NCBI RefSeq assembly: GCF_020524885.1
Contig: NZ_JAIVKJ010000002.1
Span: 930,001-994,000 of the forward strand
Reading direction: 5' to 3'
DNA: 64,000 nt
DNA from: Microbulbifer elongatus
GTDB lineage: Bacteria > Pseudomonadota > Gammaproteobacteria > Pseudomonadales > Cellvibrionaceae
A program made the translations under genes and the position numbers. Shown here in pieces: positions 1-8,990 of the stretch; positions within the stretch are counted from its first letter, which is position 1, and each line of letters starts with the position of its first letter. The notes under the pieces were generated by a model, which saw nothing but the letters and a program-made list of their open reading frames with translations, was not told the origin of the DNA and did no database searches.

Positions 1-144
1 GATCTCTCCGTGTACGCACGCCTGTCGAATATCACCGACGAGCGCTACTCCACCTACACCTCCAACCAGGTGGGCGACGAAGACCTGAGTTACCGCCCGG
101 GCCTGCCGCGGTCCCTGTTTGCTGGTGTGCGTTACCGTTTCTGA
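1..144 (+). CDS. TonB-dependent receptor, C-terminal fragment
   Basis: Frame 1 is open from the window edge to a TGA at 142-144 and gives 47 residues. They include the LSNITDERYSTY stretch and a final strand ending in GVRYRF, with the terminal aromatic residue typical of outer-membrane beta-barrels. This matches the last strands of a TonB-dependent receptor (LxNLTDxxY motif). The substrate cannot be told from the fragment. The PepSY gene 36 bases downstream suggests iron or siderophore uptake, as in the second receptor-PepSY pair at 53-57 kb. Confidence 0.8.
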   Translation, partial: DLSVYARLSNITDERYSTYTSNQVGDEDLSYRPGLPRSLFAGVRYRF

Positions 145-180
145 ACATTCAAATAAAAACCGCAATCGGAAGAGAGCAGT

Positions 181-1701
181 ATGAACCTGAAAAAGCAGTG
201 GCTGGACTGGCACAGCAAACTCGGCTGGTGGGCGCTGGCGGGAATTCTGATTTGGGCCATCTCTGGTATCACCCATCCGATGATGGCCTGGTTTGGCCCT
301 TCCGCAGCCAAGTTCTTCCCGCCCTCTGTGAGCCTCAAGGCCTCTGAATTGGGCAACCTGCCCGCGCTACTGGCAGATGGGGAAAAAGTCCGTGGGGCGC
401 GGGTGGTCAAACTGGTGCCGAGTCTAGGTGCGCCGCTGCTGCAGGTCACGCATTCCGATGCGGATCCTCGCCGCTACTACCATCTCGACAGCGGTCGTGA
501 AGTTATCGATGGCGATCTGCAGCAGGCCCGCTGGCTGGCGGCCTATTACAGCGGCCGCCCTGCAGAGGAGATTGCCGATATTCAGCTGCAGACCGGGTTC
601 GATAATGCTTATCCCTCGGTCAATCGTCTGCTCCCGGTATACCGGATTCGGTTTGGGGGCGACGACGGTCTGACCCTGTTTATCCACACCGAAACCGCCG
701 CCATGGCATCCATGACCGACAGCAGCAAAACCGTGATGCAGGGCGTGTTCCGCCAGCTGCACACCTTCGCCTGGCTGGATGATCTGGAATACGGTCGCCT
801 GATCCTGATCGGCCTGCTGATGCTGACTCTGTTTGCTTTTGCCACGACTGGTATCGCGCTGGTATTTGCTCTGAAGCACAGGAAAATCAAAGACGGCAAG
901 CGCCGCTACCATCGCCTGTTGGGTTATTTGCTGTGGCTGCCCCTGCTGGGTTGGTCCGCGAGCGGTTTCTACCATCTGCTGCAATCCTCCCTGATGGAGC
1001 CGGTGCAGGGGCTGCGCCTCGGCGAAGCCGGGGAGTATCGTAACCTGACGGCGGACTTCGGGTGGATAAATGCACTCGAAGGTCGCGCCGTCAACAGCTT
1101 GTCGCTAATCAGCGGAGCGAATGATGCACCGCTTTACCGGGTGGGGCTGGCACCGGCGGAGAGCGCCGCGCCGGGCAGTCGCAACCAGCGCTTCGACGGC
1201 CGTCCTTCTGAGGTGGGCTCGCTGTTTGTGGATGCCCGCAACGGGCAGGTACTTGCCGAATTTGATGATCGCGAACAGGCGAAGTTACTCGCTTCTCGGC
1301 TCGCGGGTATTCAGCCTGAGGATATCGCCGGCGTGAAGCTGATTACCCGCTATGGCCCAGGCTACGACTTCCGCAACAAGCGCCTGCCGGTATGGCAAGT
1401 GGATGTGGCAGATGCGGACAAGCGAATGCTGTTTGTTGACCCGGTCACCGGCGTGCTGGTGGACCAGTCCCGTGGAATCGAGCGCGCTGAGCGGCTGTCT
1501 TTCTCTCTTCTGCACAAGTGGAACCACCTGACGCCGTTCACCGGCCGGCAGGTGCGGGATTACTTGATTGTTGCCACGTTGCTGTTTCTGATTGCCAGCA
1601 GTGCCGTCGGCGGAGTGATGCTGGCGGGACGTCGCAAGAAGCGTGCACGTAAACCCGGTGAGGTGGATACTGGCCCAATCCCGGCCCCCGCGACACCATA
1701 G
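181..1701 (+). CDS. PepSY-associated transmembrane protein (iron-regulated type)
   Basis: This 506-residue inner-membrane protein starts MNLKKQWLDWHSKLGWW, followed by a first membrane helix. That is the usual opening of PepSY_TM / PiuB-type iron-uptake membrane proteins. Further hydrophobic helices lie near residues 205-232, 245-262 and 460-485, and the C-terminus is basic (RRKKRARK). PepSY-like periplasmic segments lie between the helices. It follows a TonB receptor fragment by 36 bases, so it probably belongs to the same operon. Members of the family are thought to help release or reduce iron taken up as siderophore, but the biochemistry is poorly defined. Start ATG at 181 has the purine-rich GGAAGAGAG just upstream. 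Confidence 0.8.
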   Translation: MNLKKQWLDWHSKLGWWALAGILIWAISGITHPMMAWFGPSAAKFFPPSVSLKASELGNLPALLADGEKVRGARVVKLVPSLGAPLLQVTHSDADPRRYYHLDSGREVIDGDLQQARWLAAYYSGRPAEEIADIQLQTGFDNAYPSVNRLLPVYRIRFGGDDGLTLFIHTETAAMASMTDSSKTVMQGVFRQLHTFAWLDDLEYGRLILIGLLMLTLFAFATTGIALVFALKHRKIKDGKRRYHRLLGYLLWLPLLGWSASGFYHLLQSSLMEPVQGLRLGEAGEYRNLTADFGWINALEGRAVNSLSLISGANDAPLYRVGLAPAESAAPGSRNQRFDGRPSEVGSLFVDARNGQVLAEFDDREQAKLLASRLAGIQPEDIAGVKLITRYGPGYDFRNKRLPVWQVDVADADKRMLFVDPVTGVLVDQSRGIERAERLSFSLLHKWNHLTPFTGRQVRDYLIVATLLFLIASSAVGGVMLAGRRKKRARKPGEVDTGPIPAPATP

Positions 1702-1756
1702 AGAGTACGATAGACAGTACGATACACAGCACAACGTTTCACCGAGTCGAAAGCCC

Positions 1757-3073
1757 GTGTCATCCTCAGTACCGCCGTTAGGCGGCGACAAGACCATCAT
1801 CACTAACCTGCGGCGCCTCACCGCGCTGCGGGCCATTGCCCTGTCCGCTTATATTGGCGTCAGTCTGTGGCTGGCGGATTCCCTGAGCGGCGGCGCCCTG
1901 GCATTTGTGCTGCTGGGGGTGCTCACGACCCTGATCAGCGGGTGGCGTGCGCGCGGCAGCGTGCCGATAGGCCGCCTTGAGTTTTTTGGTCACCTGCTGA
2001 TGGACTGGTTGTGGCTGCCGCCGCTATTGGCCTTCAGCGGTGGCGCGGCCAACCCGTTTGTAACCTATCTGCTGGTACCGCTCACGATCGCCGCCGCCAC
2101 CCAGCCGCGTATCTATGCTTGGCTGATGGCGGCGGTCAGCATCGCCATCTACACCGGCCTGTTGGCCTTTTTCCCCGGGGTCGACAGTGGCCAGGGTGCT
2201 CATTCCGGTCATGGCGGTGGGCATGGCATGGGGCATACCGCTGACACCAGCACTGACTTTTATCAGCACCTGATCGGCATGTGGGCCACATTTGCCTTTT
2301 CTGCGTTACTGATCGCCGGGTTCGTCAACAGCATGGCGGAAACCCTGCGCAGCCGCGACCGCCACCTGCACCAGCTGCGCCAGGAACAGGCGCGGCGGGA
2401 TCAGGTACTGTCCCTGGGCACACTTGCCGCGGGTACCGCCCACGAACTGGCGTCACCACTGCAAACCATCGGTCTGCTGGTGGAGGAACTGCAGGCTCAG
2501 CAAGGGGAGGCGTCGCTGGATATGCAGGAGGATCTGGCGTTGCTGCAACAACAGGTTGGCCTGTGCAAGCAAGCACTGGAGCAACTAAAAAGCCGCGCGC
2601 GGGATCCTGAGGGCAGTGACGAACCGCAGCCGGTTGCCAGATTCCTTGACCGCAGCCTGGAGCGCTGGCAACTGCTGCGGCCGGAGGCCCGTTTTGACCT
2701 GGCGCAGCAGGGGCCGCCGGATCTTGCTGCTCGCTTGCCGCTGACTTTGGAACAGACACTGATTAACGTACTGAACAATGCCCTCGACGCTTCGCTGGCA
2801 GCGGGCAATCGGGAGCCGGTGCAGATCAAAGCGGACTGGCGCAGCGATAAGTTGCGCGTGCAGGTCGTGGACAGTGGCCGCGGGCTTGGCAGCGCAGGTG
2901 AATCTGAGGGCTTCGGTATTGGGCTTATCCTGAGTGAGACGGCGCTGGCGCAACTCGGCGGCAGGCTCGTGCTAACGGCGCGGGAGAATCAGCTGGGTAC
3001 TATCGCTACCATCGAGTTGCCGCTGGACGCATTAGAAAGCCCGCAAGCGGAAGGTGAGGGAGCATTATTGTGA
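1757..3073 (+). CDS. regB: RegB/PrrB-type redox sensor histidine kinase
   Basis: About 438 residues from a likely GTG at 1757; no better start is visible and the start is uncertain. The N-terminal half has about six membrane helices. It carries the GGAANPF heptapeptide (residues ~95-101), which fits the GGxxNPF quinone-sensing motif of RegB/PrrB. The kinase core has the H-box GTAHELASPL (His ~229), an N-box NVLNNALDAS, and G-boxes DSGRGLG and GFGIGL. A cysteine in VGLCKQALEQL (~270) sits where RegB has its redox-active Cys. An odd His/Gly-rich periplasmic-loop segment (HSGHGGGHGMGH, ~149-160) could bind metal. The gene overlaps the response regulator by four bases. Role (family knowledge): senses respiratory redox state and phosphorylates RegA. 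Confidence 0.85.
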   Translation: MSSSVPPLGGDKTIITNLRRLTALRAIALSAYIGVSLWLADSLSGGALAFVLLGVLTTLISGWRARGSVPIGRLEFFGHLLMDWLWLPPLLAFSGGAANPFVTYLLVPLTIAAATQPRIYAWLMAAVSIAIYTGLLAFFPGVDSGQGAHSGHGGGHGMGHTADTSTDFYQHLIGMWATFAFSALLIAGFVNSMAETLRSRDRHLHQLRQEQARRDQVLSLGTLAAGTAHELASPLQTIGLLVEELQAQQGEASLDMQEDLALLQQQVGLCKQALEQLKSRARDPEGSDEPQPVARFLDRSLERWQLLRPEARFDLAQQGPPDLAARLPLTLEQTLINVLNNALDASLAAGNREPVQIKADWRSDKLRVQVVDSGRGLGSAGESEGFGIGLILSETALAQLGGRLVLTARENQLGTIATIELPLDALESPQAEGEGALL

Positions 3074-3615
3074 GTAAGCGCCTGCTGATCGTCGATGACG
3101 AGCAGAGCACCCGGGATATGCTAGAGCGCGCCATGACGCGCCGGGGGTTTGATACCCGCGTGGCGGCCTCGGTGGACGATGCCCAGGGGCTGATCGCGCG
3201 CGAGAGATTCGACTGCGCGCTGCTGGACCTGAAGATTCGCCACGACAGCGGCCTGGAATTGATTGCCCCGCTGCGCGCTGCCAATCCGCGCGCGCGGATT
3301 ATTCTGCTTACCGGCTATTCGAGTATTCCCACGGCGGTGGCGGCGATAAAACTGGGGGCGGACGACTATCTGTGCAAGCCTGCGGGCGGCGAGCAGTTGA
3401 TTGCGGCGTTGGTCGGAGAGCAGGCTGGCGATACCGAAGAGACCGACCTTCCGGAGATCTCCAATGCGCCACTGTCGGTAAATCGGCTGGCGTGGGAGCA
3501 TATCCAGCGAGTACTGGCCGAGCACGACGGCAATATCTCTGCCACTGCACGCGCCTTGGGTATGCACCGGCGCACACTGCAGCGCAAGTTGCAGAAGCGC
3601 CCCAAGGGGCAGTAA
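3070..3615 (+). CDS. regA: RegA/ActR/PrrA-family response regulator
   Basis: 181 residues. The receiver domain (1-~115) has the acidic pair in LIVDDE, phospho-acceptor Asp53 in CALLDLK, a Thr in LLTGYSS and a Lys in DDYLCKP. A short linker leads to a Fis-type helix-turn-helix (~140-175, NISATARALGMHRRTLQRKLQK), the domain order and length typical of RegA/ActR/PrrA. The start is GTG at 3070, overlapping the kinase stop codon (GTGA), which indicates translational coupling. It probably controls respiratory and redox genes; the cytochrome bd genes at 58-60 kb would be a natural candidate target, but no binding site was identified. Confidence 0.88.
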   Translation: MSKRLLIVDDEQSTRDMLERAMTRRGFDTRVAASVDDAQGLIARERFDCALLDLKIRHDSGLELIAPLRAANPRARIILLTGYSSIPTAVAAIKLGADDYLCKPAGGEQLIAALVGEQAGDTEETDLPEISNAPLSVNRLAWEHIQRVLAEHDGNISATARALGMHRRTLQRKLQKRPKGQ

Positions 3616-3687
3616 TTCATTCGGGATCCTGTGGCGGTAGAGCACCTGTTGGCTGTTTTCAGAGGCACAGTGAACCCATCATCACCT

Positions 3688-5241
3688 TCAGGGCAAAAAA
3701 TTCTCCAGCTGCCTTCCGCTGCCCTTTATTTCCCGCTCCATCAGAAAGTGTGCCAGCGCCCGCTTTTGGCTGTCGCTGAATCCATAGTTTGGCATCGGTG
3801 GGGTAGGGGTATCGAAGTAGTCCGCCAGCTGCTTCAGGGTGTATTTTCGGCTCAGGTCCTTGAACGGCAAGTTTTCGTGGCAGCGCACACAGTCGCGGCG
3901 CTCGTAAATCTGCGCGCCCTGGCGTGCGGCGCCGCCGTCGATGGCGAGGGGCTTTTTCGGAGCGCTGATCGGGGGGCGGTTGGTGACCGGGGCATCAACA
4001 TTGTCCGAACCTTCCTCACCGGGCTGAACACGGTACACCGCACCCGCGTAATCGTCGGAAATATAAATGTTGCCGCGCACGTCCTCTGCGATGTCCACTG
4101 GGCGACCGTAAACCGTGGTTTTGTCTTCGCCAAGAAAGCCCCACATAAAGTCCTGTGAGCGAATACTGCCGTTCTCCTGCCAGTGCAGGGCTACTACCTT
4201 GTAACCATCCTTGATGTCTCGGTTCCAGGAGCCATGCAGCGCGACCAGCGCGGATTCCCGGTAACTGTCCGCCTGCTCGGGGCTTTTGAGGAAGTGAATA
4301 CCCAGCGGTGCATTGTGGGCGCGAAATTCAAATACTGGTGGAATGGAGTTGGCAATCTTTTGCTGGGCCTCTCCCGGTGAGATTACGCCACTCTTTCCCT
4401 GGCCAAAATCCGGGTCGGGAATGCGGTCGCCATTGGCAAAAGGCCAGCCGTAAAAGCCGCCCTGTTCAACCCGGTTCAGCTCACACGGCGGAAAATCATT
4501 GCCGAGCCAGTCGCGGCCGTTGTCGGTGGCGTAGAGCGCACCATCTCTGGGGGACCAGTCAAACCCTACGCTGTTGCGCAGGCCGGTGGCGTAAATCTGG
4601 AAATGGCTGCCATCCGGGCGAAAACGCATGATCGTTGCACGCTGCGGGTCTTTTTCTATGCAGACATTGCAGGTAGAGCCGCTGGAAAGATACATCCAGC
4701 CATCGGGGCCCAAATCCAGTGTTTTCGTCCAGTGGTTTCCCGTATCGGCGAGTCCGGTAACGATTTTCTGGTAACGGCCGGCAATGCGTCCGTCGGAATG
4801 ATCAAAGGGCACACGTCCTACGCCATTGCTTTCGGCGATGTACAGCCAGTCCTCAAACAGCGCCAGGCCATGCGGGCGTTGCAGGCCGTCGATCAAAACG
4901 CGCTGCCCGTCTGTTTTGCCATCACCGTTGCGGTCGGTCAGTAAAAGGCTGACCTGGCCGAGCTTGGGTTGAGAAACAAGCAAATCCCCGCTGCGGGTAA
5001 CCGCCATAAAGCGTGCGTTGGGGATCTCGTCGCTAAATAAATACAGCCGGTATCCGGAAGCGACCTGTAGCTGTTGCTTTACGGTTTTCTCGTCTGTGCT
5101 GGCACCAATCAGTTGCCCCCATGGCACATTGACGCCGGGTACAAGCCCCGCCACTACTGCCCCAATGAGAAGAATTATGCCAATGGCAACAAAAGCCACC
5201 AGACGATAAAAAGTTGGCGTTTTTCTCGACTGAATTTCCAC
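3688..5241 (-). CDS. Sorbosone/glucose dehydrogenase-like beta-propeller fused to cytochrome c
   Basis: About 517 residues from a probable GTG at 5241; an upstream TTG at 5322 is possible but less likely. One N-terminal membrane helix (FVAIGIILLIGAVVAGLV) is followed by a six-bladed propeller of the GSDH/sorbosone dehydrogenase family (blade motifs such as GLQRPHGLALF, GWMYLSSGSTCNVC, RDGALYATDNGRDWLG, FEFRAHNAPLGIHF, HGSWNRD). The C-terminus has a c-type haem site CVRCH and a possible distal Met in PPMPNYGFS. The family oxidises aldoses or sorbosone with PQQ and passes electrons to cytochrome c. The actual substrate here is unknown. It is transcribed towards the regA gene and stands alone. 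Confidence 0.78.
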   Translation of the reverse strand: MEIQSRKTPTFYRLVAFVAIGIILLIGAVVAGLVPGVNVPWGQLIGASTDEKTVKQQLQVASGYRLYLFSDEIPNARFMAVTRSGDLLVSQPKLGQVSLLLTDRNGDGKTDGQRVLIDGLQRPHGLALFEDWLYIAESNGVGRVPFDHSDGRIAGRYQKIVTGLADTGNHWTKTLDLGPDGWMYLSSGSTCNVCIEKDPQRATIMRFRPDGSHFQIYATGLRNSVGFDWSPRDGALYATDNGRDWLGNDFPPCELNRVEQGGFYGWPFANGDRIPDPDFGQGKSGVISPGEAQQKIANSIPPVFEFRAHNAPLGIHFLKSPEQADSYRESALVALHGSWNRDIKDGYKVVALHWQENGSIRSQDFMWGFLGEDKTTVYGRPVDIAEDVRGNIYISDDYAGAVYRVQPGEEGSDNVDAPVTNRPPISAPKKPLAIDGGAARQGAQIYERRDCVRCHENLPFKDLSRKYTLKQLADYFDTPTPPMPNYGFSDSQKRALAHFLMEREIKGSGRQLENFLP

Positions 5242-6107
5242 AATCGTCTTGATCTCGTAACAAAAGTAACTATAGTAAGTCGCGAAATATCGCACGGTAG
5301 TACCAGTTGCGATACGCGCCAAACGCTTCCTCAGTACCTACTCCAGTACCTATTCAGGTTTAATGTGACGCCCGTCACGCGCTTGTAAGACATCTCTTAC
5401 AACAACTTCAGCACTTTCCCACTACCCGAATTTTCTCTTTCGACCATAATGTATTTGCAAGGACAGAGAACGGATTGCAACGGCGGCAAGGACAGGTCAC
5501 CAAGGATTGGAGACCGCGCTGCCAGCCCGAAAGGATTTGGGCACCATCCTGTGAGACGCACCGCTTGGGCTGGATTGCCTGAGCGGTGTTTTACGTTTTG
5601 GGGTGGCAAAAATTTGTTCGATAGAACGTTATGAGGTAGAAAAACGTAGTGACGTGATTTTTCTACTTGCCCCCTCCTGTGTATACAAGCCGCTTTCCCT
5701 GCTGCCATTTTTTGCCTCGATCTACTCTCTTTCGCTGTTATTTTCACTTTTTCTGTTGCGCTGGACAAAATATCTGGACGCGATGTGGAAACTATCATGA
5801 AAAGTATCTGGAAATCGTAACAAACCTCCGCTTTAATCAGGACAGGACGGTCCAACACTGTGACCGCGGAGGATGACGCATTCAGTAACTTAGTACTCTT
5901 GCTACTGCTGACGCAACCACCTTTTCTCCATTGGTGGTCAAGCCTCCATCGCCTCCAAATTTCGCTGCTTTCCTCCAGCTTTACGTTTTTCCCCGATTTC
6001 GCTCAACGCATTCCCGATATTTCTTTACCAATTTTTCCTCAAAGCCTCGTCGGCCATCCCGCGGGGCTTTTTGCTTTTCGTCGTTCGCAATACCCGGAGG
6101 TGGACTC
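5242..6107. other. Gene-poor intergenic region upstream of the HNH gene
   Basis: No convincing coding frame: the ORFs here have no family resemblance and no good ribosome-binding site. The region contains two adjacent palindromes (5365-5402, listed separately) and a GC-rich segment near 5500-5590 with complementary blocks (CAGCCC/GGGCTG and ACCGCT/AGCGGT) that could fold. A hairpin followed by five T lies near 6039-6072 just upstream of the HNH gene (AAAGCC...GGGGCTTTTT). Its middle part (5640-6000) is pyrimidine-rich. No known riboswitch was recognised. Confidence 0.5.
5365..5402. promoter_or_regulatory. Two adjacent palindromes, possible operators
   Basis: GTGACG-cc-CGTCAC (5365-5378) is followed five bases later by TTGTAAGA-catc-TCTTACAA (5383-5402); both have perfect arms. 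They lie about 125 bases upstream of the sorbosone dehydrogenase-like gene start on its 5' side. They could be regulator binding sites for that gene or for an unseen transcript. The regulator is unknown. Confidence 0.35.
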
Positions 6108-6695
6108 GTGCAAGCGCAAATCCTGAGGTTGAATCTCGCCGGACAACCCCTGGAGTGGTTGAGCTGGGAAGAGGCGGCCTGTCTCTATGTGCGAGAACTG
6201 GTGACCTGGACAATGGGCGGTGTGGTGCAGACAGTTCACGGCGGTATTAACCGCCAGGGCGAGCGCTCGAGGCTGGACCTGTCTGCGATCATTGCGTGCG
6301 GCGGCGACCGTATGGCACGCCCGCGCACCCGGCCTCCGCTCAACAATCGCGCACTGTTTGCGCGGGACGAGCACACCTGTCTCTACTGCGGCAGCTGGTT
6401 TCCCATTCGCGAGCTGACCCGGGACCACGTGCACCCGGTTTCGAAGGGCGGCAAGGATGTGTGGGAAAACGTCGTTACCGCCTGCCGCCGTTGCAACCAG
6501 CACAAGGGTAACCGGCTGCTGGAGAACATCGAAATGGACCTGCTGGCTCTGCCATTTGCACCCAACGCGGCGGAATACCTCGCGCTCACCAATAGCGCGC
6601 GGATTCGCGGGGATCAGATGGAATTCTTGCGCGGACAGTTTTCGCGCAAACGGCAGGAGGGTTGGCTTTCCGAGTCAATGCAACAAGCGAGTTAG
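6108..6695 (+). CDS. HNH endonuclease family protein
   Basis: 195 residues from GTG at 6108, chosen because GGAGGT lies seven bases upstream; the frame is open further 5' but lacks coding character. The HNH core has CLYCG (first zinc knuckle), LTRDHVHPVSKGGKDVWENVVTAC (the catalytic His is in the DHVHP element, Asn in WENVV) and CRRCNQHKGNR (second zinc knuckle). This is the stand-alone chromosomal HNH type common in gammaproteobacteria and usually not linked to phage or restriction. No restriction-modification partner is nearby. Nuclease activity is inferred from the fold only. Confidence 0.85.
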   Translation: MQAQILRLNLAGQPLEWLSWEEAACLYVRELVTWTMGGVVQTVHGGINRQGERSRLDLSAIIACGGDRMARPRTRPPLNNRALFARDEHTCLYCGSWFPIRELTRDHVHPVSKGGKDVWENVVTACRRCNQHKGNRLLENIEMDLLALPFAPNAAEYLALTNSARIRGDQMEFLRGQFSRKRQEGWLSESMQQAS

Positions 6696-6756
6696 CGTTG
6701 GATGAAAATTTCCCAGAAGTTGATGAGAAGGTGGCGATACCGCCACTGAAAGTAAT

Positions 6757-7785
6757 TCAAGTAACGGCTGCTCGAACTAGCGCACTGAGATAAGCACAAA
6801 AATAATGCCCCTGATTTTGCAGCATTTTGGGGAACATGGAGATTGGGGTCATACCGGGGAAGGTGTTGACCTCGTTGAGGTAGATCTCCCCGTCATCGGT
6901 GAGGAAAAAGTCGATACGCGACAGGTCTTTCAGCTGCAGGCCCACGAACGCTCTTTTTGACGCCTCTGCAATCCACCCCAGCTGCGCATCAGACAATCCC
7001 TCGGCAACCACATGGGTCTGCGCGCGGCTGCCTTCTGCGTATTTTTCCTCGTAGCTATAAAACGTATCCGTTGGCGCACAGACCTCACCGGGCGGTGTCA
7101 CCACCAGCTCACCCGCATAGGAGTAAGCCGCTACTTCGAGCTCACGGACATTCAGGCACTTCTCTACCAGCACATAGGAAGACAGCGCAAACGCCTCCTG
7201 CAACGCCTGCTCCAGCTCCTCCTCAGAGGTTACCTTGTAGCAACCCACGGATGAGCCCTGGTTAGAAGCTTTGACAAACAGTGTGTCCCAGCGGGCTAGC
7301 GCATCCCGCGCCTTGGCGATCTCTTCTTCGGTATTGGCGCACAGGAACTGATAGGGCGTATTGTCGATGCCCAGTGCGGTCAGCCACAGCTTGGTGGTGA
7401 TCTTGTTGAAGCAGATCTTGCTCGCCTCCGGGCCACAGCCGTAATAGGGCAGGCCCAGAATTTCCAGCTGTGACTGCAGGTCGCCAGTTTCTCCGGGGTA
7501 ACCGTGAATCGCCGGGATTACGTAATCCACCGGCTGTGCGCTGCCTGTGGCACTGTACAGCAGCTTGTCGGAACGCAGCTCCTGCACCATTCCCTGTTCG
7601 TCCAGCAGGCGACCGTCGGCGTCCATGGTGACACGGGTGAGTCTAATGTCCCCTGCGCCCGCCAGTTCCCGTTGGATAAAATCCGCGGTGCGGAGGGATA
7701 CATCGTGCTCGCTGCCGCCACCGCCGCAAATCAGCAGAACATTGATCGTCTCTTGGTGGGTAGGGTTTGGGGCCTTGTTACTCAT
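6757..7785 (-). CDS. D-alanine--D-alanine ligase family ATP-grasp protein
   Basis: 342 residues. The N-terminal Ddl signature LLICGGGGSEHDVSLRTA is followed by VIPAIHGYPGETGDLQSQLEILGLPYYGCGPEAS and the ATP-grasp core (VKASNQGSSVGCYKV, RIDFFLTDDGEIYLNEVNTFPGMTPISMFPK) with the metal-ligand Glu/Asn of EVNTFPGMT. It would ligate two D-Ala for peptidoglycan in the cytoplasm. The sequence differs somewhat from classical DdlB (YPGETGDLQSQ rather than the usual GxxGEDGxxQG), so it could be a paralogue with another dipeptide specificity. It lies 39 bases downstream of the murein endopeptidase gene on the same strand, so the two may form a cell-wall operon. Confidence 0.82.
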   Translation of the reverse strand: MSNKAPNPTHQETINVLLICGGGGSEHDVSLRTADFIQRELAGAGDIRLTRVTMDADGRLLDEQGMVQELRSDKLLYSATGSAQPVDYVIPAIHGYPGETGDLQSQLEILGLPYYGCGPEASKICFNKITTKLWLTALGIDNTPYQFLCANTEEEIAKARDALARWDTLFVKASNQGSSVGCYKVTSEEELEQALQEAFALSSYVLVEKCLNVRELEVAAYSYAGELVVTPPGEVCAPTDTFYSYEEKYAEGSRAQTHVVAEGLSDAQLGWIAEASKRAFVGLQLKDLSRIDFFLTDDGEIYLNEVNTFPGMTPISMFPKMLQNQGHYFCAYLSALVRAAVT

Positions 7786-7824
7786 CGGGCTCTCATCAAT
7801 TTCTTTAAATTAGATACTGCCGGG

Positions 7825-8712
7825 CTATTGTGATGCTGCCGCAGGCGCTGCCAGTACCTGCGCGCACTGGGCGGGCATCACCGGCTTCTTGGGCGGCTCT
7901 TCTGGCTCAGTCGGCTTTGGCTTGTTCAGGATGGCGTAAAACTCGTCGCTAAACCACCAATCGAGACCACCGCCGCAGGGTTCCCCGCGCACCTTTCCCT
8001 GGGGCTTGCAGTTTTTATCTTCCGGCGGACAGTTTAGACGCACATGAAAGTGATAGTTGTGTCCAAACCAGGGGCGCACCTTGCGCAGCCATTCGTTGTC
8101 CTTGCCTGCAATATCGCACATTTTGCGCTTGATGGTGGGGTGCACGAAGATGCGCGCGACGCGCGGATCTTCGGAGGCGATACGCAGGATACCGGGAATG
8201 CGCGGGTCCCAGTTTTCTTCAAGCAACACATGCTTGCGTACGTCCGCCATGGGAATAGCGGAAATATTGTCCCGCTCCCAGGCGCTCAGTGGGCGCTCGG
8301 CCGCACGCTTGTCCTGGGAAAGCCAGATATCCGCATCCAGTCCCTGCTGGTGGCTCATGTGGCCACTGCTGAAGGGCCCGCCGCGAGCCATGGACATATC
8401 GCCGATCTGCAGCCTGCCGAGGTTGTTCTTGTTCACGGCGCCGGCAAAGTCTTTGAGAAACTCCACCAGGTAAGGGTTGCCGTAGTGCCGGTCGCGCCCG
8501 GTGCGCACCAGCTGAAACCCTTCCCCGCGTAGCGGCATCTTCTCTGCGCCACTCAGGCAGCCATTACTGTATCCGCCGATGCTTTGCGGCAGTTGGTTAG
8601 AAGGTTTCTTGACGGCTTCCCAGGGGTTGTCCTCGCTTGCGACGGTGGCGGCGCAGAGGGTAGTTAACAGGGCGAGGAAAGATAGGACGCGGGTACGAGT
8701 GCGAGGTGACAT
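7825..8712 (-). CDS. mepA: Penicillin-insensitive murein endopeptidase MepA
   Basis: 295 residues with a signal peptide (MSPRTRTRVLSFLALLTTLCAATVAS). It belongs to the MepA/LAS metallopeptidases: SGHMSHQQGLDADIW carries the zinc-binding His and Asp, and GHNYHFHVRLNCP carries the HxH. Four or more Cys probably form disulfides, as in E. coli MepA. It cleaves the D-Ala-meso-DAP cross-link in the periplasm. The C-terminal Pro/Glu/Lys-rich tail (KPKPTEPEEPPKKPVMP) is unremarkable. The D-Ala-D-Ala ligase gene follows closely on the same strand. Confidence 0.92.
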   Translation of the reverse strand: MSPRTRTRVLSFLALLTTLCAATVASEDNPWEAVKKPSNQLPQSIGGYSNGCLSGAEKMPLRGEGFQLVRTGRDRHYGNPYLVEFLKDFAGAVNKNNLGRLQIGDMSMARGGPFSSGHMSHQQGLDADIWLSQDKRAAERPLSAWERDNISAIPMADVRKHVLLEENWDPRIPGILRIASEDPRVARIFVHPTIKRKMCDIAGKDNEWLRKVRPWFGHNYHFHVRLNCPPEDKNCKPQGKVRGEPCGGGLDWWFSDEFYAILNKPKPTEPEEPPKKPVMPAQCAQVLAAPAAASQ

Positions 8713-8990
8713 GGTTACGGCTTTAGCGACGGTTACGAGATTAGTGCCCGGGAAATTATAGAGGTTCCCTACAAGACTTCTGTGGAAGCCTCCGCTTTCG
8801 TGGGATTACGCTGTTTGCAAGTTTTTTGGGCGGCTCTGCTACCGGCAAACCCTTCGCGAGACACGAGCTAGGCGCCCCCCCTTAACCCATCCATGGGGGC
8901 TCGGCTGCGGCCGTCCTGGCCGCAGACGGTCTCGCGAAGGGTTTTCCGGCATCAGAGCCTTCGCATCAGACTATTGGTGAGCCGCGAGAC
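8713..8990. other. Intergenic region between mepA and hisC
   Basis: It contains one long palindromic repeat element (8832-8959, listed separately) and no gene. The remainder of about 150 bases would carry the mepA promoter on the minus strand, but no clear -35/-10 pair stands out. Confidence 0.5.
8832..8959. repeat. Palindromic dispersed element, copy A
   Basis: Perfect 15-bp arms (8848-8862 and 8929-8943, AACCCTTCGCGAGAC and its complement) extend with interruptions to GGCTCTG (8832-8838) / CAGAGCC (8953-8959). The interior contains a 50-bp core (from AACCCATCCATGG at 8884) identical to the core at 40522 except for the private arms. The core itself folds (CTGCGGCC/GGCCGCAG). It sits between mepA and the convergent end of hisC, where a bidirectional terminator or RNA-stabilising hairpin would be useful. 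Confidence 0.75.

Noticed and set aside
5397..5858. 153-codon minus-strand ORF
   Set aside because: Low-complexity translation, no ribosome-binding site and no recognisable domain in an intergenic, pyrimidine-rich region.
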